NCBI GenBank assembly: GCA_023241745.1
Contig: JALQCY010000003.1
Coordinates: 372,001-436,000, forward strand
Source: Isoptericola peretonis
GTDB taxonomy: Bacteria; Actinomycetota; Actinomycetes; Actinomycetales; Cellulomonadaceae
Direction of reading: 5' to 3'
DNA length: 64,000 bases
Shown here: positions 49,886 through 59,324 of the stretch, in pieces
How positions within the stretch are numbered: position 1 is the first letter of the stretch
How the letters are laid out: every line of letters begins with the position of its first letter
Notes under the pieces: generated by a model
What the model was told of the DNA's origin: nothing
Databases searched by the model: none
The model's input: the letters and a program-made list of their open reading frames with translations, nothing else
Made by a program: the position numbers and the translations under genes

Positions 49886-50752
49886 TCAGCCGTCGGCGAG
49901 GAACTCCCTCAGTGCGTCGGCCACCTGCCCGGGGGCCTCCTCGGCCTGGTGGTGCCCCGACCCGACGAACCGGTGCCGCAGCGGCTGCGCCAGCCAGGGC
50001 GCCCAGATGGCCGCCGGGTCGCCATGGAGGTCGAGGTCGTCGCCGGTCGACTCGAGCAGGAGGGTCGGGCACCCGACACGGCGTCCCGCCGCGCGGTCCT
50101 CCTCGTCGTGCCGGCGGTCGATGCCGAGGCCGGCGCGGTAGTCCTCGCACATCCCGTGCACCACGGCGGGGTTGCGCAGTGCGGCCCAGAGGTCGGCATG
50201 GTTCCCGGCGCCGATGGTCTCCGGGGGCGGGGTGCGGTACCAGGCGTCGGGGTCGGCGTCGATGACGCGCTCGGCGGGCTTCTCGTCCTGGGCGAGGAAC
50301 CACCAGTGCCACCAGGCCAGGGCGAATCGCGCGTCGGTGCGTTCGAGGTGCTCGACGACGGGGAGCCCGTCCATGACGACCAGGTGCGTGACCCGCTGCG
50401 GATGGTCCATGGCGGTGCGGAAGGCGGCCAGCGCTCCGCGGTCGTGGCCCACCACGGCGAAGCGGTCGTGGCCGAGGGCGTCCATCAGTCCCACGACGTC
50501 GCGGGCCATCGCCCGCTTGCTGGACTGCGCGTGGCCGGGCTCGTCGGGCGGCAGCGTCGAGCCGCCGTAGCCCCGCAGGTCGGGGCACACGACCGTGCGG
50601 TCCTGCGCGAGGCGGGGCGCCACCCGGTGCCAGGTGGTGTGCGTCCGGGGATGCCCGTGCAGCAGGACCACCGGCGCCCCCGCACCACCGTGCCGCACCC
50701 GCAACGTCACCTCGTCGAGCTCCACCCGGTCCAGCCGGAAGCCGTCGAACAT
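49886..50752 (-). CDS. Alpha/beta hydrolase, haloacetate dehalogenase-like
   Basis: 288 aa. HGHPRTHTTWHRVAP and CPDLRGYGGS match haloacetate dehalogenase/epoxide-hydrolase-type proteins, VVGHDRGA carries an Asp nucleophile, AWWHWWFLAQ is the cap and GSGHHQAEEAP the catalytic His. With Asp as nucleophile, a C-halogen or epoxide substrate is likely. ATG 50752; upstream of the NmrA gene by 56 bp on the same strand. Confidence 0.92.
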   Translation of the reverse strand: MFDGFRLDRVELDEVTLRVRHGGAGAPVVLLHGHPRTHTTWHRVAPRLAQDRTVVCPDLRGYGGSTLPPDEPGHAQSSKRAMARDVVGLMDALGHDRFAVVGHDRGALAAFRTAMDHPQRVTHLVVMDGLPVVEHLERTDARFALAWWHWWFLAQDEKPAERVIDADPDAWYRTPPPETIGAGNHADLWAALRNPAVVHGMCEDYRAGLGIDRRHDEEDRAAGRRVGCPTLLLESTGDDLDLHGDPAAIWAPWLAQPLRHRFVGSGHHQAEEAPGQVADALREFLADG

Positions 50753-50812
50753 GGGCCGACGCTATCCACGCGCCTCGCTCCCTGCCCGCCGGGCCGGGGC
50801 GAGAATGGGCCG

Positions 50813-51358
50813 GTGACTGACACCTCGTACCGCGTCATGACCGTCTGCACCGGCAACATCTGCCGGTCGCCCATGGCCGAGATCGTGCTGCGCGACCGGC
50901 TCGAGGCCGCAGGGCTCGCCGACCGCGTGCTCGTCGACTCCTCGGGCGTCAGCGACGAGGAGCACGGCAACCCCGTGGACGGCCGCGCCCGCCGCGTGCT
51001 CGCCGCCCACGGCTACCCGACGGGCGACGGGCACCGCGCTCGGCAGGTGACGGGGCACGACCTCGCCACCCACGACCTGCTGCTGCCGATGACCGCCCAG
51101 CACGCGCGCAGGCTGCGGCGGCTCGCGGACGGCGCGGCGGGCGGCGAGGGGCTCGCCGAGATCCGGATGTACCGGTCGTTCGACCCGGGCGCGCCCGTCG
51201 TCGAGCGGGGCGCGGACGAGCACCTCCTCGACGTCGACGACCCCTGGTACGGCGACCAGGCCGGGTTCGAGACGACGCTCTCCGAGATCGAGGCCGCCGC
51301 GGACGGCGTCGTCGAGCACGTGCAGGCTCTCCTGGCCGCGCGGGAGACCGCGAGCTGA
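50813..51358 (+). CDS. Low-molecular-weight protein tyrosine phosphatase
   Basis: 181 aa. VCTGNICRSPMAE is the CX5R(S) phosphate loop at the N-terminus, and DVDDPWYG holds the general-acid Asp (DPWY). It removes phosphate from tyrosine residues; relatives act in polysaccharide export or signalling. GTG 50813. Full family length. Confidence 0.95.
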   Translation: MTDTSYRVMTVCTGNICRSPMAEIVLRDRLEAAGLADRVLVDSSGVSDEEHGNPVDGRARRVLAAHGYPTGDGHRARQVTGHDLATHDLLLPMTAQHARRLRRLADGAAGGEGLAEIRMYRSFDPGAPVVERGADEHLLDVDDPWYGDQAGFETTLSEIEAAADGVVEHVQALLAARETAS

Positions 51359-51401
51359 GCCTCCTGGGCGCCCTGGGCTCCCGGGGTGGAAGGATCGCGG
51401 C

Positions 51402-51944
51402 ATGACGACGCCGCCCCCGCCCCTCACCGTCCGCCGCGCACGCGCCGACGAGTGGCGCGAGACGCGCGACCTGCGGCTCGCGGCGTTGCAGGACCCGGCG
51501 GCGCCCGTGGCGTTCCTCGAGACGTACGAGGTCGCGGCGGCGCGCCCGGACGACTTCTGGCAGGTGCGGGCGCGGGGCAACGCGACGAGCGACGAGGTGT
51601 GCGCGTTCGTCGCCGTCGACCCCGACGGCCGCTGGGTCGGCACGACGACGGGCCTCGTCGAGGAGGTCGGGGCCGACGCGCTCGGCGGCCCGGTGGAGCA
51701 CCGGCAGGTGCACCTGGTGGGCGTCTTCGTGCGTCCCGAGCACCGCGGCGGGGGCCTGCTGGGGCGGCTGTTCGACGGCGTCCAGGAGTGGGGGCGGGAG
51801 CAGGGCGTCGCGCGTGCGCGGCTGTGCGTGCACGTGGACAACCCGCGCGCGCGGGCCGCCTACCGCAAGCTCGGCTTCGAGGAGTCCGGCGTGCGCTTCA
51901 CGCTCGACGCGGGCGAGGAGGTCGAGCTGGTGCGGTCGCTGTGA
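51402..51944 (+). CDS. GNAT-family N-acetyltransferase
   Basis: 180 aa. Motif A VGVFVRPEHRGGGLLGRL binds acetyl-CoA, and VHVDNPRARAAYRKLGFEESG is motif B. The acceptor is unknown. ATG 51402. Its 3' end overlaps the opposite-strand hydrolase gene by 85 bp. Confidence 0.93.
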   Translation: MTTPPPPLTVRRARADEWRETRDLRLAALQDPAAPVAFLETYEVAAARPDDFWQVRARGNATSDEVCAFVAVDPDGRWVGTTTGLVEEVGADALGGPVEHRQVHLVGVFVRPEHRGGGLLGRLFDGVQEWGREQGVARARLCVHVDNPRARAAYRKLGFEESGVRFTLDAGEEVELVRSL

Positions 51945-53050
51945 CGGCTGATCGCCCGCCCGGAGCGGCGACCGCCGCGGAACGTGCGGCGCCACCAGCC
52001 GGCGAGGCCTGACGGCGCCGGCTCCGCGGGGGCGGGGCGCGGGGCGACGTACGCGGCGAACCAGCGCGACGTCTCCCGCCACACCACCTCGCGCACCTCG
52101 GGGGCGGACAGCGTCACGTCGTGCAGGGCGCCGTCGATCCGCACCAGCGTGACCAGGCTGCCCAGCGCCGGCACGCGCCGCGCGACCCCGCCCACCTCGA
52201 GCACCGAGTCGGTGCGCAGCATCTCCGGGCTCCACCGCACCGGCGCCGTCGAGCGCGCCGACAGCAGCACCAGCACCGGCGCGTCGATGCCGAGCCCCCG
52301 CGCGACGCGCTCCTGACCCTGGAAGATCGCCGACAGCCATGCCGGGGTGGCGCGCCACCCCAGGTCAGGGCGCCAGCCGGGGTCGAGGTCCCACGCGCCG
52401 TCGAACCGCTTGGAGACGCTGCGCACGTAGAACCCGAGGTCCACGTTCATCAGGTGGCTGCGCGGGGCGAGCGCGGCCTGGGCGCGCAGGCCGGGCTCGA
52501 GCACCCAGCGGCCCACGCTGCGCGTCTGGAACTCCAGCCACGGGCTGTTCAGCACCAGGGCCGCGGCCCGGCCGGGCTTGTGCGCCGCCCACAGGCTGAG
52601 CACGAGCCCCCCGGTGGAGTGCCCCATGAGCACCAGGCGGCGGCCCGACGACGGCTCCGGGCCGTGCCCGAGGACGGCGAGCGCGGCCTCGACGTCCTCG
52701 TCGTAGGTGGCCAGCGCGGTGACGAAGCCCGGCGTCTGGTGCTCGCGCAGGCTGCGGCCGTACTTGCGCAGGTCGAGGGCGTAGAACCGCGCCCCCTGGC
52801 GCTCCCAGAACGCGGCGAGGTGCGTCTGGAAGAAGTAGTCCGTCCAGCCGTGCACGTACAGCACGTCCACGCCGGCGTCCGGCACGGCGTCCTGCCGGTC
52901 GGACCCCGCGCCGCCGTCCGGCGCCGGGGCCCGGCGGACGAGCGTCGCGACGACCTCGCCCTCGAAGTCGGGCTCCAGCGGCAGGGTGCGCTGCTCGAAG
53001 CCGGGCAGCACGTCGGGCCGCCACGCGATGTCCGTCCCGGCCTCCTCCAC
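51860..53050 (-). CDS. Alpha/beta hydrolase (lysophospholipase-like)
   Basis: 396 aa. VDVLYVHGWTDYFFQTHLA is the first strand/oxyanion region, VLMGHSTGGLVLSLWAA is the nucleophile elbow and DGALHDVTLS the catalytic His; LRKYGRSLREHQTPGF is typical of this serine aminopeptidase S33/Hydrolase_4 family. A Ser/Arg-rich C-terminal tail of about 45 residues, read antisense to the GNAT gene, is not part of the fold and may reflect loss of an earlier stop. GTG 53050. Confidence 0.88.
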   Translation of the reverse strand: MEEAGTDIAWRPDVLPGFEQRTLPLEPDFEGEVVATLVRRAPAPDGGAGSDRQDAVPDAGVDVLYVHGWTDYFFQTHLAAFWERQGARFYALDLRKYGRSLREHQTPGFVTALATYDEDVEAALAVLGHGPEPSSGRRLVLMGHSTGGLVLSLWAAHKPGRAAALVLNSPWLEFQTRSVGRWVLEPGLRAQAALAPRSHLMNVDLGFYVRSVSKRFDGAWDLDPGWRPDLGWRATPAWLSAIFQGQERVARGLGIDAPVLVLLSARSTAPVRWSPEMLRTDSVLEVGGVARRVPALGSLVTLVRIDGALHDVTLSAPEVREVVWRETSRWFAAYVAPRPAPAEPAPSGLAGWWRRTFRGGRRSGRAISRHSDRTSSTSSPASSVKRTPDSSKPSLR

Positions 53051-53109
53051 GCCCCGAACGTAAGGAACCCCGGCGCCCGGCGCGACCGGGCAGGCCGGGC
53101 GCCGGGGTG

Positions 53110-54729
53110 TCAGGCCGTCCGCCCCGTCCCGGTGCGCCGCAGCGCGCGGCCGGGCAGGGCGTCGGTGCGGGCGCCGTCGTCGATGACGGCGACGCCGTCG
53201 ACCAGCACGAGGTCGATGCCCGTCGCCTGCTGCCGGGGGTCCTCGAACGTGGCGGTGTCCTGGACGGTGTCCGGGTCGAGCAGCACGAGGTCCGCCGCGT
53301 AGCCGGCGCGGACCAGGCCGCGGTCGACGAGCTTGAGGCGGGCCGCGGGCCGGCCCGTGAGGTGGTGCACGCAGTCCTCGAGGGTGAGGACGCCGAGCTC
53401 GCGCACGTACCGCGCCAGGTAGCGCGGGAACGTGCCCCACGCGCGCGGGTGCGGCCGCCCGCCCACGAGGATCGCGTCCGAGCCGCCGCAGTGCGTGCGG
53501 TGCTGCATGATCGCGCGCACGTTCTCCTCGTGCCCCACGTGCTGCAGGATCGTCGTGCCCAGCCGGTCCGTCACGAGCAGCTCCACGAAGACGTCGCCCG
53601 GCGCGCGGCCCTCGTCGCGGGCGACCTGCGCGACCGTGCGGCCCACCCGGCCCTCGAGCGCCGGGTTCTGCACGCCGCTGACCTCGATGGTGTCCCAGTC
53701 GGCCACGCAGCCGTGGCAGCCGTCGGTGCCGACGTGCTCCACCTCGTGCAGGATGCGCTCCCGGTCGGCGGGGTCCCCGAGGCGCACGAGCAGCGCGTCC
53801 GGGCCGCCGGAGAAGGCCCAGCTCGGCAGGATCGCGCTGAGCGTCGTCGAGCCGGGCAGGTACGGGTACGTGTCGAGGGTGAGGTCGACGCCGTCGTCCA
53901 GCGCCCGGTCGACCAGCGCGAGCAGCTCGGGCGCCCGGCCCTCGTTCGGCGCGAAGTTCATCGTCGCGTGCGTGAGGTGCAGCGCGCAGCCGGTGGCGCG
54001 GGCGAGGTCGATCATCTCGGCGTACGCCTCGAGCGCGCCCCGGCCGTACGACCGGTGGTGCGGGCTGTAGTAGCCGTCGTGGGCGGCGACGACGCGCAGC
54101 AGCGCGGCCAGCTCGTCGTCGTCGGCGTACATGCCGGGCGTGTACGTGAGCCCGCTGCTCATCCCCAGCGCACCCTCGCGCATCCCCTGGGCCAGCAGGT
54201 CGGCCATGCGCGCCACCTCGGCGTCGGTGGCCGGCCGGTCCTCGGGGCCCACCACCAGGTGGCGCAGCGTGCCCTGCGGCACGAGGTAGGCGGCGTGGCA
54301 CGCGATGCCGCGGTCCAGGCGGTCCAGGTAGCCGGCCACGGACTCCCAGTCCCAGTCGAACCCGGGCGGGTCGTCGTTCCAGCCCGCGATCTGCGCGCGG
54401 ATCGCGGTGCGGGTGCGCTCGTCCACCGGCGCGTACGACAGGCCGTCCTGGCCCAGCACCTCGAGCGTGACGCCCTGGCTCACCTTCGCGGTGTGGTCCG
54501 GGTTCGCGAGGAGCTGCACGTCGGAGTGCGCGTGCATGTCGATGAACCCCGGGGTGAGCGCGCGCCCGGCGGCGTCCACCGTGCGGCGCGCGGCGCCTTC
54601 CCGGGCGTCGCGGCGGCCCGGGTCGACGGCGGTGACGCGGCCGTCGGCCACGGTGACGTCGGCGACGACGCCGGGGGCGCCCGTGCCGTCCAGCACCAGC
54701 GCGTCGCGGATCAACCAGTCGGTGGTCAT
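53110..54729 (-). CDS. N-acyl-D-amino-acid deacylase (D-aminoacylase)
   Basis: 539 aa amidohydrolase. FIDMHAHSD is the metal-binding HxH motif, MSSGLTYTPGMYAD and HHRSYGRGALEAY are D-aminoacylase signatures, HLTHA carries a metal His, and HCGGSDAILVGGRPHPRAWGTFPRYL is the catalytic Asp region. It releases D-amino acids from N-acyl derivatives. ATG 54729 starts 17 nt after the stop of the PLP enzyme gene, so they form an operon for D-amino-acid use. Confidence 0.95.
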   Translation of the reverse strand: MTTDWLIRDALVLDGTGAPGVVADVTVADGRVTAVDPGRRDAREGAARRTVDAAGRALTPGFIDMHAHSDVQLLANPDHTAKVSQGVTLEVLGQDGLSYAPVDERTRTAIRAQIAGWNDDPPGFDWDWESVAGYLDRLDRGIACHAAYLVPQGTLRHLVVGPEDRPATDAEVARMADLLAQGMREGALGMSSGLTYTPGMYADDDELAALLRVVAAHDGYYSPHHRSYGRGALEAYAEMIDLARATGCALHLTHATMNFAPNEGRAPELLALVDRALDDGVDLTLDTYPYLPGSTTLSAILPSWAFSGGPDALLVRLGDPADRERILHEVEHVGTDGCHGCVADWDTIEVSGVQNPALEGRVGRTVAQVARDEGRAPGDVFVELLVTDRLGTTILQHVGHEENVRAIMQHRTHCGGSDAILVGGRPHPRAWGTFPRYLARYVRELGVLTLEDCVHHLTGRPAARLKLVDRGLVRAGYAADLVLLDPDTVQDTATFEDPRQQATGIDLVLVDGVAVIDDGARTDALPGRALRRTGTGRTA

Positions 54730-54746
54730 GCGGCCGCTCCCTCCCC

Positions 54747-56084
54747 TCAGAACCAGGTCCGCACGAGGTCGACGACCACAGGGTCGGCGGCGTCGGCGTC
54801 GTCGACCACCGGCACGAGCGTCCACTTGTCCATCGCCGTGCACGGGTGCGACAGGCCGAGCCGCAGCTCGTCGCCGATCCGCACCGGCGCGTCGCCCTCC
54901 CAGCGGAGGAAGCCGTGCTGGTCGTTGAGGGCGGTGACCTGGGCGCCGGTCACCGGGGCCGGCTCCTCGCCCGCCGCGCGCGGGCGCCGCAGCTGCACCT
55001 CGGGCAGCCCCTCGTCGAACGGCACGTCGCGCTTGCCGGCGTCGAACAGCGCCAGCCCGGGCTCGGGCTGCGAGCTCACCCGCACCCAGGCGTGCATGGC
55101 GCTGCGGAACCCCGGGCCGCCCGTGCGCGGCTCCTCCCCCAGCGGCGAGACGTGGCGGTAGAAGCCGTCGTCGTGCACCAGGTACGCGCCGCTGCGCAGC
55201 ACGACGCGCGCACCCGTCGCGACCAGCGGCGAGAGCACCTCGTCGACGACGTCGAAGAAGGCGCTGCCGCCCGCGGACACCACCGGCTCGTCCACCTCGT
55301 AGCGTCCGTCGGCGGCGAGCCGCTCGTGCACCTCGACCAGGTCGCCGAGGTAGCCGCGCACGACGTCCTGGCTGCGGTCGTCGGAGTCGTGGGCGAGCGC
55401 CCCCTCGTAGCCGGCGACCCCGGCGAGGCGCAGGTGCGGCGACGCCTGGACGCGCTCGGCCACCGCCAGCGCCGTCCCGAGGTCCCGCGCCCCGGTGCGT
55501 CCGCCGGCGCCGCCGCGCTCCACCAGCACGTCGACCGGCGGGCGGGCGCCGGACGCGGCCACGTGCTCCGCGAGCGCGTCGTGCATGAGGTCCACCGCGG
55601 CAGGGGCGTCCGCCCAGACCAGCACCCGCAGGTGGCGGTCGGCGGCGAGCTCGTCGGCGATCCAGCGCAGCGCGAGCGGCGAGATCACGCTGTTCGCCAC
55701 CATCACGCGACCCACGCCGAACTCGAGGGCCACCGCGAGCTGGAACGGGTTCGCGACCGTGATCGCCCACGCGCCCGCGTCCACCTGCTCCGCCCACAGC
55801 TGCGGCGCCATCGTCGTCTTGCCGTGCGGGGCGAGGTCCAGCCCGCGCCCGGCGCACCAGTCGGCCAGCACGCGCAGGTTGGTGTCGAGCGCCCGGCGCG
55901 ACAGGGTGAGCAGCGGGGTGGGCAGCTCGGACAGGCGGGGGCGGCGCTCGCGGACCTCGGCCACGGTCAGCCCCCACAGCTCCGGGGGGATCGCCTTGTG
56001 CTGCCGGCCGACCCGCTCGGTGTCGCGCGCCGCGACCTTCTCACGGTCGATCCGGCAGGGATCCCCTGCTCCGGTACGGTCCAT
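54747..56084 (-). CDS. D-threonine aldolase/D-serine dehydratase-like PLP enzyme
   Basis: 445 aa, alanine-racemase-like fold III. LPTPLLTLSRRALDTNL leads to APHGKTTMAP, with the PLP-binding Lys; the C-terminal domain has LSHPCTAMDKW with the His and Cys that ligate the zinc/metal in D-serine dehydratases and D-threonine aldolases. Cleaves or deaminates D-beta-hydroxy amino acids. Substrate preference is not readable. GAGGAGCTC precedes ATG 56084. First gene of the D-amino-acid operon, divergent from ridA. Confidence 0.92.
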   Translation of the reverse strand: MDRTGAGDPCRIDREKVAARDTERVGRQHKAIPPELWGLTVAEVRERRPRLSELPTPLLTLSRRALDTNLRVLADWCAGRGLDLAPHGKTTMAPQLWAEQVDAGAWAITVANPFQLAVALEFGVGRVMVANSVISPLALRWIADELAADRHLRVLVWADAPAAVDLMHDALAEHVAASGARPPVDVLVERGGAGGRTGARDLGTALAVAERVQASPHLRLAGVAGYEGALAHDSDDRSQDVVRGYLGDLVEVHERLAADGRYEVDEPVVSAGGSAFFDVVDEVLSPLVATGARVVLRSGAYLVHDDGFYRHVSPLGEEPRTGGPGFRSAMHAWVRVSSQPEPGLALFDAGKRDVPFDEGLPEVQLRRPRAAGEEPAPVTGAQVTALNDQHGFLRWEGDAPVRIGDELRLGLSHPCTAMDKWTLVPVVDDADAADPVVVDLVRTWF

Positions 56085-56187
56085 CGTCAGAGCTCCTCGC
56101 TCTCGGTCGGCGTCGTCCGAGCACGCTACCGCCGACCCGGTCGGCGAGCGGCGAGGAGACCGTCGTCACCTGCGAAAGGACGAACTC

Positions 56188-56592
56188 ATGGCCAGGACCG
56201 CCGTCACGACCGACCAGGCCCCCGCGCCCGCGCACACGTTCTCCCAGGGGGTGCGTGCCGGGAACCTGCTGCAGGTCTCCGGGCAGGGGCCGGTCGACCC
56301 CGCCACCAACGAGTACCTGTACCCGGGCGACGTCGCCGCGCAGACCACGCGCACGCTGCAGAACGTCGAGGCGATCGTCACCGCCGGCGGCGGCACGCTC
56401 GCGGACGTCGTCATGCTGCGCGTCTACCTCACGACGCGGGACGACTTCGCCGCGATGAACGACGCCTACGGGGCGTTCCTCGCCGAGCGTCTCGGGCCCG
56501 ACGCCGTCCTGCCGTCGCGCACCACGGTCATGGTGGGGCTGCCGCGCGAGGAGATGCTCGTCGAGATCGACGCGCTCGCCTTCGTCGAGTGA
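56188..56592 (+). CDS. RidA/YjgF family enamine/imine deaminase
   Basis: 134 aa. Hydrolyses reactive 2-aminoacrylate-type enamines made by PLP enzymes such as the divergent D-serine dehydratase-like protein. Key features: FSQGVRAGNLLQVSGQGPVDP, RTLQNVEAIVTAGG, VVMLRVYLT with the catalytic Arg, and LPREEMLVEIDALA with the conserved Glu. GAAAGGA precedes ATG 56188. Position opposite the D-amino-acid operon supports a detoxifying role. Confidence 0.94.
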   Translation: MARTAVTTDQAPAPAHTFSQGVRAGNLLQVSGQGPVDPATNEYLYPGDVAAQTTRTLQNVEAIVTAGGGTLADVVMLRVYLTTRDDFAAMNDAYGAFLAERLGPDAVLPSRTTVMVGLPREEMLVEIDALAFVE

Positions 56593-56605
56593 CGGCCCGC
56601 CTCGC

Positions 56606-57496
56606 TCACCCGGCGCGCGGCGCCGGGCGGGCGAGGTCCGGGGTGGGCAGGAACGTCACCGGCACCTCCGGCACGACGTCCCGCAGCCAGCCGGCGAAGG
56701 CCGCCATGCCCGCCTGCTCGGACGGGAGGTGCCCCGCGACGACCAGTCCCTTCGGCGCGCCCCGGCCGGTCGTGCCGAGGTGCGCGGCGTCGACGGCGTA
56801 CGACTGCGCCTCCCACTCGTGCGCCTCCCCCACCACGACGACGTCCACGTCGTCGCGGCGCAGCAGGGCGCGGTTGCCGGCGAACCCGCGGAAGCCGACG
56901 TCCAGGCCGACGCGTCGCACCGGCTGGTCCGGGTCGCCCACGTAGCGCGCGGTGCGGGCGTCGAGCGCCGTCGCGACGTGCGTCGCCAGCGCGGCCAGCG
57001 TGGTCGGGGCGACGTCGTAGACGGCCGGGGCGTCGACGGCCGCGTGCGGGTCGGGCGTCCAGCCGAGCGCGCGGGCGGCGGCCGCCGTCACCGGGTCCGG
57101 GCGCCGGTCGTGCCAGGCGTCGTGCGCCCGCCACAGCACCAGCCCGTGCGCGGCGACGAACGCCCGCTTCGCGGCGAGCACCGGGTCGCCGTCGGCCTCC
57201 AGGTCACGCGTCCCCTCGCCCGTGTGGTCGTAGGACGGCGGCTCGTGGGTGACGACGACGTTCGCGCCCGCCTCGACGGCGCGCTCCAGCACCGCGAGCG
57301 TGGCCAGGGTCGTCACTGCCACCCCGCGCACCACGGCGGCGGGGTCGCCGTCGACCAGGCCGTCGACCGTCGTGGGTCGCCGAGGCACGGCCAGCGCGGT
57401 GGCGGCGCGCGCGACGAGGCACGCCGCGGTGAGGGTCGGGTCCTGGGGGCGACCCGGCGCGTAGCCGGTGGAGGTGGACGTCGTCACGCGCGTCAC
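56606..57496 (-). CDS. Nif3-like dinuclear metal-center protein
   Basis: 296 aa. VVVTHEPPSYDH and LVLWRAHDAWHDRRPD contain the metal-binding His residues of NIF3/YbgI/DUF34 proteins (first ligand THExP instead of THHxP), and VVVGEAHEWEAQSYAVDAA carries the second-half ligands. Fairly divergent from canonical Nif3. Some family members act as GTP cyclohydrolase-like or metal-insertion proteins; function is unproven. GTG 57496. Convergent with ridA (13-bp gap). Confidence 0.82.
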   Translation of the reverse strand: MTRVTTSTSTGYAPGRPQDPTLTAACLVARAATALAVPRRPTTVDGLVDGDPAAVVRGVAVTTLATLAVLERAVEAGANVVVTHEPPSYDHTGEGTRDLEADGDPVLAAKRAFVAAHGLVLWRAHDAWHDRRPDPVTAAAARALGWTPDPHAAVDAPAVYDVAPTTLAALATHVATALDARTARYVGDPDQPVRRVGLDVGFRGFAGNRALLRRDDVDVVVVGEAHEWEAQSYAVDAAHLGTTGRGAPKGLVVAGHLPSEQAGMAAFAGWLRDVVPEVPVTFLPTPDLARPAPRAG

Positions 57497-57521
57497 CGTA
57501 GCGGCCCGGGCCGACGCCCTC

Positions 57522-58061
57522 TCAGCGGATGCCGCGGGCGCGGCGGCGCTCGCGCCAGCGCTGCACCTCGCGGTCGACGTCGCGCGTGGGCGTCACCACG
57601 GGCGGTCCGCCCAGGAGCTGGCGGCGGGCGTCCACCACGCGGGCGTTGAACTGCTCGACGACCTCGCGCACGCCCGCCTCCGTGTGCTCCCGGTCGAGCG
57701 TCTCGTCGAGCGAGGCGTCGTCGTGCCGCAGCTGCGCGGCCGGCAGGACGCCGGTGATCTGCTCGCGCTCCACCAGGTTCTTCAGCCACCAGTCCGGGTC
57801 GTGCGTGCCCCGCAGCCCCGGGATGGGTTTGCCCTGCAGCGGCAGGTCGTCGAACTCCCCGCGCCGGATCGCCTGGTCGACGACGGTGTCCACCCACAGG
57901 GCACGGTCGTCCATGCGCTGGCGGGGCTGCGGCGCGGAGCGTTCGTCGTCGTCGCTCGCGGCGTCCTCGGCCGCGATCTCACGGTCCACCTGGTACTGCG
58001 CGGCACGTCGGGCCGGGTCGGGCTGCGGTTCGCCCTGGTCGTCACGGCGTCGTCGGAACAT
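57522..58061 (-). CDS. DUF1992 (DnaJ homologue subfamily C member 28-like) protein
   Basis: 179 aa. RMDDRALWVDTVVDQAIRRGEFDDLPLQGKPIPGL is the DUF1992 signature, followed by DPDWWLKNLVERE. Function unknown; the domain is shared with DNAJC28. GGAGG is 7 nt before ATG 58061; ATG 58067 is less well placed. It is divergent from the aminotransferase gene. Confidence 0.93.
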   Translation of the reverse strand: MFRRRRDDQGEPQPDPARRAAQYQVDREIAAEDAASDDDERSAPQPRQRMDDRALWVDTVVDQAIRRGEFDDLPLQGKPIPGLRGTHDPDWWLKNLVEREQITGVLPAAQLRHDDASLDETLDREHTEAGVREVVEQFNARVVDARRQLLGGPPVVTPTRDVDREVQRWRERRRARGIR

Positions 58062-58142
58062 CGGCATTCCTCCGGGTTCGGCTCCTCCCAGCCTAGGGCG
58101 GAGGGCTGCCGTCGGGCAGCGGGGGCGCGGCATGATGACCGC

Positions 58143-59324
58143 ATGAAGGTCTCGCGTCGCAGCCACGTGCCCCCGTTCGCCGTCATGCAGGTGCTGGCCA
58201 CGGCCAACGAGCGTCGCGCCGCCGGCCACGACGTCCTCAACCTGTGCGCCGGCGAGCCGTCCACCGGGGCGTCGGACGTCGTGCGCGAGCGGGCCGCGGA
58301 GCTGCTGCGTACCGCGGACCTCGGCTACACGGAGGCGATGGGGGTGCCCGCGCTGCGGGCCGAGATCGCCGGGCACTACCGGCGCTGGTACGACGTCGAG
58401 GTCGACCCGTCGCGCATCGCCGTCACGACCGGGTCCAGCGGCGGGTTCCTGCTCGCGTTCCTCGCGGCGTTCGACGTCGGCGACCGGGTCGCCCTGGCCC
58501 GACCGGGCTACCCCGCGTACAAGAACATCCTAGCGGCGCTGGGCTGCGAGGTCGTGGAGCTCGACTGCGGCCCGGACACCCGGTACCAGCCGACCGTCCC
58601 GCAGCTCATGGAGGCGTACTACGAGGGCGGCCTCGACGGGCTGGTCGTGGCCTCGCCCGCCAACCCGACCGGCACGATGCTACCGCCGGCCGAGCTGGCG
58701 GCGCTGGCGCGCTGGTGCGAGGAGCACGACGTGCGGCTGATCAGCGACGAGATCTACCACGGCATCGCCTACTCCGCCGACGTACAACAAGCCACCGCCG
58801 CGATGTACACCGGCTCGGGGGCGGTCGTCGTCAACTCGTTCTCCAAGTACTGGGCGATGACCGGCTGGCGGCTCGGGTGGCTGGTGCTGCCCGAGGAGCT
58901 GGTCGGAACCGTCGACGCCCTCGCCGGCAACGTCGCCCTCTCTCCCCCGGCGCTGGCGCAGCACGCGGGCGTCGCGGCGTTCTCCGCGGCCGGGTACGCC
59001 GCCGCGGCGGACAACGTCGCCCGGTACGCGGCGTCCCGCGCGGCCCTGCTGGACCGGGTGGACGAGCTCGGCTGGCGACCCGTCGCCCCCGCCGACGGGG
59101 CGTTCTACCTGTACGGCGACGTCGCCGGCTTCCGGGACGCCGTCGGCGGCGACTCCGTGACGTACTGCCGCCGGCTGCTCGCGGAGGCCGACGTCGCCCT
59201 CACGCCGGGCGCCGACTTCGACGCCGTCCACGGCGGGGACTGGGTGCGGCTGTCCTTCGCCGCCGCGCCCGACGTCGTCTCCCGCGCCGTCGACCGCATC
59301 GTGGCCTGGCACCGCACCCTCTGA
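58143..59324 (+). CDS. PLP-dependent aminotransferase, class I/II
   Basis: 393 aa fold-type I enzyme. LGYTEAMGVPALRAEIAGHY, ASPANPTGTML and ISDEIYHGIAYS (cofactor-binding Asp/Tyr) precede NSFSKYWAMTGWRLGW with the Schiff-base Lys. VRLSFAA has the substrate carboxylate Arg. Likely transaminates aspartate/aromatic-type amino acids; relatives include AspC/MalY-like enzymes. ATG 58143. Confidence 0.93.
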   Translation: MKVSRRSHVPPFAVMQVLATANERRAAGHDVLNLCAGEPSTGASDVVRERAAELLRTADLGYTEAMGVPALRAEIAGHYRRWYDVEVDPSRIAVTTGSSGGFLLAFLAAFDVGDRVALARPGYPAYKNILAALGCEVVELDCGPDTRYQPTVPQLMEAYYEGGLDGLVVASPANPTGTMLPPAELAALARWCEEHDVRLISDEIYHGIAYSADVQQATAAMYTGSGAVVVNSFSKYWAMTGWRLGWLVLPEELVGTVDALAGNVALSPPALAQHAGVAAFSAAGYAAAADNVARYAASRAALLDRVDELGWRPVAPADGAFYLYGDVAGFRDAVGGDSVTYCRRLLAEADVALTPGADFDAVHGGDWVRLSFAAAPDVVSRAVDRIVAWHRTL

